Positions 39,335-52,220 of a stretch of DNA of 64,000 nucleotides are shown one piece after another. The first letter of the stretch is position 1. Every line of letters begins with the position of its first letter. Source of the stretch: Centropus unirufus. Lineage: Eukaryota > Chordata > Aves > Cuculiformes > Centropidae. The notes under the pieces are model-generated. The model had not been told where the DNA came from. It saw only the letters and a list, made by a program, of their open reading frames with translations, and did no database searches. The stretch lies in contig VYZI01000003.1 of NCBI GenBank assembly GCA_013397695.1, positions 5,200,338 to 5,264,337 on the forward strand, given 5' to 3'. Position numbers and translations under genes: made by a program.

Positions 39335-39975
39335 ATAGGTAAATGCTAAGTCCAGGACATGAGGAGGAGTAATCCCATGTGGCATTACATGCCATGGGAG
39401 GCTGTCAAACCAGAAGGCAGCTTTGCAAGAAAGGACTTGTTGAACGAGAAGTTGAATGTGAGCCAATATTTGTGGCCTTCATGTATAGCTGAAGTCCGTC
39501 AGTGCATTGAGCAATATCACAGCAGGGTAGCTGCCAGGTTGAAGTGGTTATTCTCCTTTCAGCATTTGTGAGACCACCTTTCTAACCTTGTGTCTGCTTC
39601 TGGGCTCTCAGTACAAGAAGACAAATTAAACAAAGACCAGTGGAGGACCAGCAAGGTGGATAAGGGCAATGAGTGTATAAAGGAACTGTAGACACACAAA
39701 GACATAATACATGAGGAGTAGGGTTGTTTTGCCTAGACATGAGAAGGTTAAGGGAGCATCTAACTGCGGTTTTAACTACCTAATGAGTGGATACAGAGAG
39801 GCACAGAGTGAGACTCTTCTTGGCAGTGCACAGCAAAGCTTAAAGGGCAACAGGCACAAGCTGCAGTAAAAACATTAAAAATACTTCTCACTCGGTTGGG
39901 TGAAATACAAGCAGAGGCCCAGAGAGGCTGTAAAATTTCCATCTCTGGAGAAAATGCAAAGTAAAATGGATACAA
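39335..39975 (+). mobile_element. CR1 LINE fragment, plus strand, 5'-truncated and diverged
   Basis: The plus strand follows the distal part of CR1 in order. AATGCTAAGTCCAGGACATG comes first, then GAGGAGTAATCCCATGTGGC, CAGCTTTGCAAGAAAGGACT, GAATGTGAGCCAATATT, TGTCTGCTTCTGGGCTCTCA, CAGTGGAGGACCAGCAAGG, GAGAAGGTTAAGGGAGCATC, GGGCAACAGGCACAAGCTGC and GCCCAGAGAGGCTGTAAAAT. It ends after TCTCTGGAGAAAATGCAAA, before the usual 3' tail with its octamer repeats, so both ends are missing or eroded. Sequence here belongs to the non-autonomous-looking 3' UTR or ORF2 end. Many substitutions make it older than the copy at 32991. The 70- and 127-codon frames overlapping it are incidental. Confidence 0.88.
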
Positions 39976-42900
39976 ACCTGAGAAAACTTCAGTCATTTTG
40001 ATATGTCTACTTTGGCAAGGGGTGACAGCAGGATGTTTCCCAATATCTTCATTATATGCTGAGGCTGGTCTATCCAATGGGCAAAAAAAATGGCTATCAG
40101 GGTTTTTCAGGGTAACAGGTGGTCTATTTGCATCTGGCAGGCATTTATGAGGCACATGTTTCTGAGGCTAACAATTTCTGTGCCCTTTGCTTTCACTTTT
40201 GCTTTTTTTGCCCTTTCTGCTTTCGGTGATAGGCCTCTATGGGGAGAGTTAACCAAGGAAGGAAAAAAAGAAACAGTTCCATGGGTCTTTCTGTCCTCAT
40301 ATTTGGAGCATCTACTTGTGATCTTGACTCAAGGGAGCTCAAGTTGAGATAGGAGAGTCAGTGTCGTTGCACTGCTGAATTGCTTTGGGACATTTAGAGC
40401 AAAAAGGGGGAGACTGAGATTTGTACAGTGGAGAGCATGGCATGACTGGATGTGGGGATGTCACACAGGACACTTGCTAAGCTTGAGTTCAGTCTGGCCA
40501 AAGGGTAGATGCATCTGACATGAATCAGAAACAATCTAAAAACTATTGTACAAAAGCAACTGGTTTAAGTTAGTGACCTCAGAAAACACAAACCTCCACT
40601 GAGCCATTGCTACAAAAGACAGTACAGCAAAAGCCAGAGAGACAGTGCTGTGCACAGCACCATTGTTTATCAGCCAATGCATGGAAGGGCTTACTTTCAG
40701 TTTCATAGGTAATAATCCTCCAGCATTTAAAGCATGGAAGGAGGTGCTTGCAAACTGTTGTTGGTAGAGTTAACAATCTCCCAGTAGCAGACACTGCCTG
40801 TATAGCACTGGATTTCAAGCCTACATGTTGTAGGAGTAGTAGATTGGTAGCACTGCCCAGTCTTGGATAAGACTTAATCTGAGATAAGCAGCTGTTAGTA
40901 GATGCTTATCCCTGGGTATGTGCCTGGCAGTCAGTGTGACAGCTGATGTGCACAGAGGCTTTGTGACTCCTTGGCATATTCAGTGGTGCCTTGGTGTTTC
41001 TGTCAGCAAAGTAGGAGGCTTGAGAACAGGGGTATGCAAAGCTGCTGGGCAAAGAGTGTGTATTTGGAGGCACAGGAACATATAGTTGAAAGTCTAATGT
41101 AGAGAGTCTGGTTTTTGAAGGCTGATTTGGAAATAATTGGGAAAAAAGAATAGAGTGGAACAACAGTTCAGGAAAATTTGAGTAGAAAATGGAAAGCAAG
41201 GAAGTATTGTGTGTGTGAGTGGGTGATCCGATGAATTTTATCAGTCACTATTTGAACTTGAGAGGATGTTGAGAAGAATGCACGACTGGTTGACCTGGCA
41301 GCTGTATGGACACCTCCAGATGTAGAAATGTGCTACTGGCCTCTGCCTGCGTGAGAAAGTTCTAAAATAAGAGCACAGGACAACTCTAGTGATTACTCTG
41401 GCTAGCAAGCAACCTCTTTACACAAGAGCATGTGTGAATAATCAAAAAATCTGCAGCTCAGAAGGACAGTTTTTAGACTGGCACTGGACTAGAACATCAA
41501 AGATTTTGTTTCACTAAAGCTCTATATGGTCTTGAAAAAATTAAGCAGTGCTTTTACGTCTTAGTTTTATATCCCCAAATAATAGAAATAATACATAAGA
41601 AACGTATATAAACATAACATATAAAATATATAAGTAATATATAAGAAACAATATAGAAGAAAATAATTTCTTTTTCTGGTATTTGGAGTGTAATTTTCTG
41701 CACAAAAATAGCGCTTCTGCAATTAAAGTCTTGGCTACAACTTCTTCAGAGTAGAAGCTTTTATTTTACAAACAAAATGAGACTTTGATTTTACTTGGGT
41801 CCTCGAGTCATTATCACAATGGCATTATAAGCCCTTGTCCTGGTTTACTGAGGGAACCACAGTGATTATTCTGACTCCACAGAGCAGCGGCACAGACTGT
41901 CGCCTCTCTTCTCAACAGTAGTGAGAAACATTCTATTTTCAGCTCTTTACTGGTTTGCTGTATGTCTGTAATTTCAATAGAACACCCTACCACAGAGAAT
42001 AAGAATAAGCTCAAAAGGGTTACTTAAGGGTAGCTCAGAAAATATCCGAATAAAATTAAACCCACTCCATAAAATCTTATGTAAAGCCCCAAAGAAAAAG
42101 ATATAGAAAGAGAAAACTACAGTGGAGAGGGTGTTCTGTCTCCTCACTTTTTAAAAATACTTTAGAAGAAGCGCTCCACTATTATGAATGGAAGAGTTTC
42201 CTGGAATCACTGCTTCAGCAGTGGTTGTAGAGGGTTGCAGCCCTAGATCTCACCAAAAAGCTCCACAGAAAAGCAATTAATAGCCTCAAATTGTACCATA
42301 TGAGTACAACTACACAGGCTACATTCGTACCATGCTGAGTTGAGTAGACATGCCAGTTAACTCTCATTGCATTAGCTCTAGTCCCAGGAGCAATACGCTC
42401 CTGTCTCTATGGCTCTGTGCTGAGGCTAAATGAGGGTTGGAGCTGTGCATGCTTTAAGTGTTCGAGGGTGCCAGTTCTTCTTTTTGCACTCTGTTATGCC
42501 TTGAAGATGTTTCAATAACTACCTAGCATGAAGCTGTGCAGTGTGATGCTGATCTTGGTGGCAGCTAGGAAAATACTGAGGTGATGTAAAGCCAAAACAA
42601 AGTGAAGTATATTCTGCACTAATAAGGCAGGGAGAGCAGATAGAGCTAGGGTTTTTTAATAGAGAGGACCTCTAAGAAGAGTTAGATTGATTTATTTAAT
42701 GACTGGCTTTAGATACAGGTTTTCAAAAGATTGAGACATCTTAGAGTTTCTATTCTGAGGGTCAACTAGCATGAGACTTCAAACTGGGCATATTGTGCTG
42801 CGAAATTGGATACAGCTGAGATTTTATTGTGTTTTTTTAAAGTTGTGAATAATAAATTATATTTGTATGTATATTTATATATTTCAATTAAAATGTTCCT

Positions 42901-42984
42901 CGAGCATCCTTTCAATGACTTGAGTTTATACTTCATAAATCCTGAATTACAGAACAAGTATTTCAAGATTTTGGAGCTCACTTA
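39976..42984. other. non-coding stretch, no gene seen
   Basis: No domain-bearing frame is present. The 85-codon plus frame at 40090-40347 and the 97-codon minus frame at 40906-41199 are unsupported. A low-complexity patch of ATATAAGAAAC-like units lies at about 41580-41660. Otherwise nothing is recognised. Confidence 0.6.
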
Positions 42985-43055
42985 TCTTTTTTTGCCTCAG
43001 CTTTCTCAGACTTAAGACAGAGAAAGTAGTACTTGCCTCATAAAGTGTACCATAA
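42985..43055 (+). mobile_element. MIR-type SINE relic, plus strand
   Basis: TTGCCTCAGCTTTCTCAGAC is followed by AGAGAAAGTAGTACTTGCCT and CATAAAGTGT. This parallels the MIR core text TGCCTCAGTTTCCTCATCTG, then AATAATAGTACCTACCTCAT and AGGGTTGT. The internal order is right but the length is short and the head is not visible. It is an ancient relic with no shown function. Confidence 0.5.
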
Positions 43056-46000
43056 TCTGCTAGCTTTGTACATAATCTCACTAGGAGAATTTCTGATGTC
43101 CAGTGATAAAGATCAATACTTCACTTTGCTAAAAATGTTACATAAAATGATAAAGAGAAATTGCATAGAGAAACTGGGGGCCATAGGGCAGTTTCTCTTC
43201 CTTTATATTAAATTCAAAATGAATGGACAAATGGACAGATATGACATTCCTCAACAGACTCACTGTCTGTTCAAAGGGTGTTTCCTTGAACTTGTCTTTG
43301 TGTCATGCATTGGCCAGCTTTTCTTATAAAGGCTAAATTCTTCTTTCCTGAGTCTTATGTTTTCACACCTATTTTTGAGCGATTCACACACCTCCAACTC
43401 TCCCTGTTGCTGAGTCAGTATGCAAGCCTTGTTGTGTCTCTCTTAATTGGTTTGATGGTTTCCTGTAAAATGCACTTTTGTGTTTGTGGAGAAACAGGTT
43501 TATTAAGCAATTATGTATACTTAACATCAGAACACTCCAAAGACAGACATGAATCCTAATGTTGCACTGTTGTTTCTGCAGGCTGATGTGTTAAATCTCA
43601 AGTGAGTGACATGACAGTGTGAGATATTTTGGCAGAGAAGGGGCAAAGTCTTTGAATCAATGGATCAGTCTATACTCTCCATTCTCCTGCATTTCACTGA
43701 GAATACAGCCCCATACTGCTTGGACCATGAGATAAGTTAAAATATATTTTCTGACCCAGCTCCAGAATTTCAGGACCCACGGAGCTAGCACATGCCTCTG
43801 GAGATGCAGAGACACCTGAAGGGATACATGGCTTCATAATGCCCAGCAAGACTGTACCTGTACAGTCAGTGTGCAACACCTGGGTCTTTCCTTGATGGAG
43901 CCTCAGGCCGAGTTCGCTGTTTGGCATTAATTATGTGATATTGCCACTGAGGTAAACAGACTATATGTTGCATGGGCATGAGCAAACCATATCTAGAACT
44001 TGCATCTGAACGAAGATGCATTTGGCCCAGATTATGGCCACAAGTGCAATAAAGCCAGAGAACTGTTTGTGGTATTATAGGATCTCTCATCTCTATCTGT
44101 AATTGTGATTGTTTTGTTTCAGTCAAATTCCAATGACGGAGGCAGTGGCTATTCCCTAGAAATATAGATGTACTTAGTAGTATTCTAGCAGAGAGAGGAC
44201 TTTGAAAAGGGGAGTAAGAAACCTGGAGTACCCAGGGGCAAGATCTATCCAAAGATCATGAGGATTGCAAGCTTCAGTATTGCCAGGGGCCTGGGGAACT
44301 AAAAAGTCTTGTGTGTTTAAAAATAAGAACTATAATATGAAATTTCACTTAGTGTGTATGACTTCTATACCACCCTTTGTTTATGTTCTGGTTCAGAACT
44401 AGAACTCAGCCTTCCACCTACTCTGCAGTATACCTCCTCCTAAAGGAGAATGAGACAGATGGAAAAACATGGGTTTGTCTGGCTTTTTTTTGTTAAATAA
44501 AATTACTTTAGTCTCTACATCTTTAGATTGTATCAATTCCTAATAACTAAAGAGTTGAGGATGATGTCTAACCTAGGCAGGTCAAATAGTAACCACTACC
44601 ATCTCAGTGTTATCTGGCAACGAATGACAAATATTTGAAGGGAATTATGACAGTAGTTGTGCTGATAACAGAAGACAAACCCCACTGAACTTAGTTGGAG
44701 GACAATGGAGGTAGGGGCAGGTCTGAGGAGAAAGCTGGAAAAGGCATGGGCTGAGTAATGGTCGTGGGTTGGAAATGATATCTAGGGAGTATCATCCTGC
44801 CCTAAAACAGACCCAAATTTATGGTATGTTAAAACTAAAGCTAAGAGTCTGCTACATTCAAGATAGAAATTACCCAATCCTAGAAAAGTTGATTTGAGTA
44901 TTGATATTTTTTCTAGGAAATTATTTGTAATGTCATAACGTGCAGGCACTAAAGGTACTGCAGTGAATCCACAGAGAGTGGCTGGGGCACTGTGATATTT
45001 GGGTGCAAACCTAGAAAAGCCTAAAGCTTGCTCTGCCCTAGGATTAGGTCAGTGACTGATGAGCTGGAGGTGACTATGGGAGACTTGGCCAACAACTGAA
45101 TTACAGACAGTGAGATTCCCAGAATCTCTCTCATTACTCACTAAATACTCTATGTTCACTAGTCTCAGGTTGAACCTTAAAAGGTTAGTATCTATGTTGG
45201 CACAAACGTTGCTTAGTAGTCACTGATTTATCCTTTGTTGTCTGTTACTCCCACTAAGACAGATTTATAAATAGTTCCTGCTGAACTTTTGTATTTTTTT
45301 TTCCTGCATCATCCTTGTCCATCAAAGCACTCAACACACCCATATTATATTTATGTAATTAAGTTTTCCATTTTAATTTCAGTGACCTCCCTCAGATTGG
45401 ACTTCTCCCACAGGCAAAGTGATTATAAGGCAGACACTGCTACCTCAGCGTAATAATATTTAGATGTGGTTATTAACCAAACTCCCATGTACCCACCTCA
45501 ACTCAACCCAGCATCCGAATTCAGTTCTGAGGCTCAAGAAGCGTAACCATGAAACGGCCTGAAAATAGTAATCCAAATCTACTAGTACCCAGCTGGAGGT
45601 AGATTCACTAAAAATCTAAGGCTGAATGTATGGGATAAAAATACCTTATTTTTGACTTGTAAAGTACTACAGGGATTACCATGCAACAATTCTCATTCTC
45701 TCAGCTGTGTTACTCCCCAAGTTTTTTTACCATATGGCCAGATGAGCCATGAATTGCAACTCTTCTCTTGGTGGAGGCTTGGTGGATGCTGCTGAATCCC
45801 TGGTACTGCCCTCTTCACATGGCTGGTTTGGGGATGGTTGGAAGCATGGTAGCCTGTGTTTCCTTTCATTCTCTTTCACCATTCCTATTCTTCCTGTGGA
45901 GGGGACTATCTAGTCTTAGATTTTATATCAGATATCTTTATAGCAGTGCATACCCCAGAGGTAATGGTACAGTCTTCCCTAGGCATGTTGGCTGCTGTTG

Positions 46001-46767
46001 AATAAAGTCTTTCTTATGGGCCTGATATCATAACAATTTTTAATCAGTATCACTTCTTTCATGTTACATTCTGTCCCTTGTTAGCAGAGATTAGCATACT
46101 TTTTTCTGCCCCTTGCCCCAGGTGGTTGTTCTGGCATGAAGTTTTAAACATTTTTTCCATAAATAATCTGTCCAGATAAATCTTTTGCCCAGCCTCTGTA
46201 TTGATTCACAATGGTTCTTTTTTAGCACTTTTTCCCCAAAGGAGTACAGAAGACTTTATTATAAGCACATTTAGTTTGTGTTCAGATAGTATTTCTGTAC
46301 AGCCAATGTAGCAACAGTATATTCATTTAGTGCAGAGTGGCAGTGCGGAGGCAGAAGGATGTTGTTCACAGCCTGCATCCCTATAACCATCGTCAATCAA
46401 CTTTATGTTTCTAGGGCTTTCAGCAGCAAAATAGGTCAGTGGGGCCCTCTACATCAAAGCTGCTCCTTAGACACTGTAAATCGCATGCTTTTATACTATT
46501 CCTACTGTACACTGTGTTCTTCTGTAATTATAAATGTATGTTTCCCATCACCACAAAGAATTCACATTGCTCAAAGGAAATCTCTCTTCAAAGGCTTTAA
46601 ACTGTTGAAGGGCAGGCCCCCTTCTGAGAGCTACCATTGCTTCGGGTGATTCGTTCTTTAACTCATCCACAGCAGAACCACCAGCTAATTCAGCTAGCCT
46701 GCATCACACCGTGTCTGAATAGCCCCCCAGGATGTATTTCAGCTATTGCTGAATTTAAAAATGCAGA
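43056..46767. other. non-coding stretch, no gene seen
   Basis: The 128-codon minus frame at 43866-44252 and others show no recognised family. No repeat family, RNA gene or promoter signature is identified. Composition is slightly less AT-rich around 43700-44800. Confidence 0.6.
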
Positions 46768-46788
46768 TTTTTTTTTTTTAAAAAAAAA
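46768..46788. repeat. T12-A9 junction tract
   Basis: Twelve T residues are joined directly to nine A residues and followed by an A/G-rich run to about 46815. Similar T-then-A tracts occur at 246-264, 47563-47578 and 58499-58514. The polylysine in the overlapping 105-codon frame is an artefact of this tract. Confidence 0.9.
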
Positions 46789-49700
46789 GAAAAAAAGAGA
46801 AAGACAGAGAGGGGAAAAAAGTGCAACCAACTTGGACTCAGCTTGTTCCAAAAACAAGCTACTTACTGGTCTTCATCAACTGAACTTAGAACACACGTCA
46901 TTTTCATTTGTTAGTTGCACCTTAAAGAAGGTGAGAATTAAGATAATGCATTAGTGAAAAAACATCAAAATTAGCAAAAGGTAGCAAGGAATATATAGAT
47001 AAATAATGTTATGAAGTCCTCTTCTGAAAATGTGTATATTTGTATGGGTATATACATAAATGTGTAATCACCTATATATTTATGTCACTAAAGTAAAAAG
47101 TCTGAAAATATTTTTGTCAATGATAGCACTCAATACCATGAGTAATTCTACTGAAGCTAATATTTTCTTCTAGTCAATGACTTACTCATAACAGCAAGCA
47201 CTAATAAATACTTGCGGGATTGAGACTTAAAATTAAGGTGTATTTAACACTTGAAACTCATACTTGAAAAACAGTCATGAATAAAGATGATTTAGCTTGC
47301 TAGAGCAATAGCAACACTATATTAGTTTTATAACTAATTATATATTAGTATTAGGAGTTATCTGCCTTGCATTCTTTAAAAAGCTGGACCTGTGGATTTC
47401 TAAGGTCACACAGGAATGTTGTGACGCATCAATAACCCAGTTTTTCATTATCCATGTAAGTATCTCAAACCTCAATAGGGCTGCTTCTCAGTTACCTTGC
47501 CTTTGGCCTACAGAAGGGCTTCCCCCAGCTGACATCTGCTGTACACTCTCTCTTTCTACCTGTTTTTTTTTAAAAAAATTTATTTATATTTTGTCCCCCA
47601 TTCTAGTTGTTTCTTAGATTTCACTACTGCTGCTGGTATCCTGATAATTCTAGATACAGTTCAATTGATGTCCAAAGATGTTCTCTGAACACGGATGGCT
47701 TCTCTACATCAGAATTTTCACAAATGTGATTAGGTGTGGGTAACTATATTGTCATGATAACAAGGCTATTCCTGGGCATGACATCTACTTTCCCAAAAAA
47801 AAGATATACAAGTAAGAAAAAGCATTCTTATTCTGGAAAAAGAGTCCTTACCAGGAGTTATATGATGTGATAACAGTGTTTAAATTAATTTAAAAACTCG
47901 AAACAAATCAGCCTTCCTAACCTTTGGGAGAGATTTGGGATTTATTTGAGTTATAGGTGGGTAAATAAAACATGTGAACTCTACCCGTCTGCAAGACCTA
48001 AAAGGGTCAACCTGATGGAAGCTGGCTGTGCTTTGCAGCTTATCAAGGTGGCATCCTTTTCTTAACAACTTTTTAAAAAAACACATTCAAACCTGAGGTA
48101 CTATAGACCGCTACTTACAGAAACAGAAGTAACAGCTTGTGTATTGCTGATTGCTTTTCTGCAGAACACTGCTGCCTTCCTTTGCTCAGTTAGTCAAAAG
48201 GGAAGGGAATATTACCAGCTTATTATTTTTATTCTTCACTCCATAGTTTGATAAATATAACAATCTTTCCCTTTTCCTGTCTCATTTTATTCTGATTGTA
48301 CAAATGACAAGTTTTAGTGAGAACAACATCTCCCATGGCATCTATATGTGACCAAGGCTCCTTGTCTCAGAAGGAAACCAACTTTATTATTTGTATTGCA
48401 GGAACCCTCTAGAGTTCATGTCATAAACCAAGAGTCATAGTGCAACGTGGTGTCCAACTGCAGTCAAAACATCTTCCCTGAAGATTTTCAACCTAAACCT
48501 GAAGATTCTGGCTGTACCTCATAGCTAAAATAAGAAGAGCAAAAAAAAATTGACTCATACTAACCTTGGTTTAAAAGCTCCACATATATATTTCTACACT
48601 TTCTCTGTAAAAATGTTTTGGGAATGGGAATTTTCTGTGAGCCCTTGGTTAAACTTCAACAAAATTGGACAATGCAGCATCATAGTTTTAAAGTTTTCAA
48701 CAGTTTTTTAATCATCCTGGGTATTATAAAGCCACTGTATGCTATAAGGGGTTTCAAAACCACGTTCATATACTTGAATACAGGTGTAACACCCCTGCCC
48801 ACCTTCAGCGTACTTCTGAGTACTGTTTACTGAATTTCAGGCACACTTTATATGGAAGTCTGTTGTAAATCTACTCCTGTGAAATCAGAATGCAGTTTAA
48901 TAAGTGAAAACAGGATGAGAAGCATGAATGGAAACATGCTCTCTGCTTTCTGTTCCTTTTTTTTCTTTTGATTCAATAAAAGTTGAATAAGCCCCTAATA
49001 CAGAAACTTGAGGCAACTCTGAACCTTGAGACATCAGTTTTACATCTTTTTGTTTCTTTGTTTTTTACCCTTCTGTATTTCCATATGGTATTAAGATATT
49101 AGGGGAATGACCCTCTTGTTTTTGAGAATGTTTACTTTATTTAAAAAATGTTCATGGTATAGCATGTCTAGGACTGGAAACATTGTGTTTTCGTGGAAAG
49201 ATGTTCCATAGCCTATGATGTTAGGACTGAAAAGTCCAAGATTCAATTGTATAGAGCCCCCAATTATATTTCTGCTCAGCAGAATCCTTGCAAGAAGATA
49301 TATGCAAACTAGAAGAATTTCATCTTTAACTCATTAGTTTTCCATGGGGAAACCACATGGCTGGACATTAAAGCACAACTCTATCATTCAGTACTGGCTG
49401 TGCTTTCATTTTATTTCTGAACTAGAGCAGACAGAGAACTTTATTCTATGTGTCTTCTGATTTTAATAATGTAAGAAAAAGAACTTGAAATTAAAAATAA
49501 TTGAAGTCAATAGGAAAAAAATCAGAGACCCAAATCAGGTTCCAAATATTGTATTTTGGGGTTTTTAACTTTTCTCATGGGCAGTTTTTCTCTACTCCAC
49601 CATAAATAGCATTATATTTTCTTTATTGCAATCAAGACTGAAAAGTAAAATCTTATAAGACTAGGAATGGTGAGAAGTGATAATAATTTTTATTTGAATT

Positions 49701-51259
49701 TCTTTGACCATTTGCAGTTCTTTTCCGTATCAAAATGTTGTCATAAAACCTCTTTCCTGTAAAACTATCCCTGTATGACCAATTGAGCACCAGAATAGCA
49801 AATAAACAATAATCGTGTGGATATAAGTGTTTCAAATTTGACTATCTGAGCTATCTTAAGGTGAACAATGGATTTAGTGTTTTCTGGAAAGACTGATATT
49901 GTTGAATATTCTGGCCTATGTACTGTGGTTTTTTCCTTCCCCTAATATTTATTCCCACATTTGAACATGACCTGTTGTTTTTTTCTGTAGCAGAACTTGT
50001 TTGTTGTGTTTTTTTAATACAAAATATGTTATTCTCCTCAAGGTGCTCTTACTCAAGATCCCTTCTACAGCTGTACTTGAGCTACTGTCATTACTGGGTT
50101 GCAGTACAACAGAACCCTAGAGCATCTCCTTTATGCTTAATAGTACCTGCCTGGCATGTAGTTTCATGAAATCCTTCACCAGCTGTATTAGTCATTTCAG
50201 CATGCTATCATTCCAATGGTAAAATATGGGACTCGGGCAATCCTGCTTAACCAACATTATCAAGGCAAACATCTCAAACAAGGTATCAAAGTTTTCCCAC
50301 ACAGGAAAATAAATTCATTAGTAGGTAAGAAACTTATTCTAGAAGTTTATGAGGTGGGCAGATGTTTTCTTTTATGCACATCCATAATTTTGCACTTTTA
50401 TATATTCAATGAATTATTTATTTATTTATAAGGTGCATAAGAAAATCTGTTCAATGGATCACCTAGAGAAAAAACAGATGCCTCAGACTTTATAAGACTC
50501 CTTTTGACTATTGGCTTTCTGTGGCCTGTTCAAGTCCTTGGGCATGCTGGGGGAAGTGTAGAAGAGACAACCTCCAGTTCCTCATAACTCAGAATTCATT
50601 TGGAGAAGAGTCATTTCACTCAGCAGTGAAATGCTGCTCACTTGAAACTTCATATTTGCTCCCAATGGTATAAGTAAATCTGGGAAACAGAGGGCAGGAA
50701 GACTAAGTTTGCTTGTGTAAAGTCTGAGCCATGCACAGCTTCCATTGTTTGTTTGTTGTATTCTATTTGTTCTTCTGTTTGCATTTTAAATCAGATTCAC
50801 TTCCTAAAATGCCAACAAACTCAGCCTAATGCTCATGCCAATGAAATGTATCTGTGCCAAGAACATATGAAAGGGCACCAGAACATATACTTGTATCCAG
50901 TTGACAGATGTACAGAGAGGGAGCTGAAAATCCAACTTGGAGAACAGTACATTCATGAGTAAAAGTGCTGATTCATTTTACTGCCAGTGTGGCAATGGTG
51001 AGAAACGCCAGCTAGTACACAAGCAGGTTTAACTGTTATCACCACTGCTTGCCCACAAATACTAACCAAAGGCACAGATCCAGGCAAGTTTGTTGGAGGA
51101 ACTATTTAAATAGGTATCTTGCATGGTTTAGCGAAATCTAGTTTTGCATTGCCACAAAAAAAATGTATTTAAATCTTCTCAACAAATATGTAGAGAAAGG
51201 ACATCGTAGAAGTGGTACCATCAGTACTCTAGCTAGACCTCATTATCTCCAGCACAGGA
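46789..51259. other. AT-rich non-coding stretch, no gene seen
   Basis: All frames are under 100 codons and carry no motif. Simple features are the T9-A7 tract at 47563-47578 and a TTTA repeat at 50413-50430. No interspersed repeat is recognised. Confidence 0.62.
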
Positions 51260-51306
51260 CCAACCTCAGTTAGCCAGTAACTGAGGTCCAACCTCAGTTA
51301 GCCAGT
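51260..51306. repeat. 19-base direct repeat with an inverted copy between
   Basis: CCAACCTCAGTTAGCCAGT occurs at 51260-51278 and again, identically, at 51288-51306, a period of 28. Between them AACTGAGGT (51279-51287) is the exact complement of ACCTCAGTT, which is present in both copies. It can therefore pair with either one, giving two mutually exclusive stems. It most likely arose by template switching. Confidence 0.93.
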
Positions 51307-51819
51307 TTGGGAAACTAGGATAAAACCCTGCATCATTCTACATCTCCAATCAGGATAGAACCAGCCAGATATAATATGCCGCCTGTGTGTGTACCACTGC
51401 ACAAGGAATAACTGAGGCATGAAGGTTAAGGAAACTGTTAACCCTTAGCACCTTGTTGACAAATTACCCATATGCCAGTAACCTTCTCAAGCTCAAGATC
51501 GATTGAAAAAAAGAGGAAAATAAAAGAATGCCAAAGGATTGGCATATAATTTTTAAATGCCAGAGAAGGTGTAAAAATAAAATAAAAAAAAATTAAGGAA
51601 ACGTATACATGAAAAGCTCTTGAAGACAGCTCTCTTTCTGACCAAACCACTAGTACAGCTTCCTGCCTAGATATTTTCTCTTATTGTGTTCCCAGGGTGT
51701 TTTGCAAGTCCTCTTCTTTGAGTCAGTGAGATTGCCCTGGCATGCCTCCCCTGGCTGGCTGTGCAACTCTGGGTACTCAGAATCAAAAAACATATTAGGG
51801 TGAGGGTTTTTTTAACATG
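51307..51819. other. non-coding stretch, nothing recognised
   Basis: No gene or repeat is seen. A-rich low complexity lies near 51575-51595. Confidence 0.55.
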
Positions 51820-51990
51820 CGCATAAAGACTTGTGCTCCATTAAAAGGGAAACCAAAGCAGCTAATGCCTCCTAATAACATCTCAGAGCCTTTTTTAGCC
51901 TTCCAAACCAGTCCAAGTCCCAGTAATATCCATCTCATTAGATAAAGCCCAGGTATCAATTGTTCATTTGAAGCATTATTTGCTTCTGTG
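51820..51990. promoter_or_regulatory. candidate conserved non-coding element
   Basis: The block lacks open frames and repeat matches and has dense factor-like words: CCATTAAAAGG, GCTAATGCC, CATTAGATAAAG and TCAATTGTTCATTTG. The last holds an ATTGTTC SOX-like core. Its texture differs from the flanking A-rich sequence. Function is inferred and only a cross-species alignment could support it. Confidence 0.22.
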
Positions 51991-52185
51991 GGAACCAGTT
52001 CAAACCTCTATCTTGTTTTCTGAACACAGATAAAACCTTTATAACTGCCTCATAAAATGTGTTGATTCCTCTTTGCATGAAGCACAAATTATTGACAAAC
52101 ACAGACCTCCATCAGATTCCCAAATGTTATTTGTTTTGCCATCAAATGCCCCATCTCTGCATGACATTTTGTTGTTATGAAACAA

Positions 52186-52220
52186 GTACACGTGCATACA
52201 CACATACATGTGCATGTGTG
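52186..52220. repeat. 35-base perfect alternating purine-pyrimidine tract
   Basis: From G 52186 to G 52220 every step alternates purine and pyrimidine, mixing CG, TG, CA and TA steps rather than one dinucleotide. It contains one CG and several inverted TGCATG/CATGCA-like words. Such tracts are the classic substrate for Z-DNA, but formation is not shown. Confidence 0.88.
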
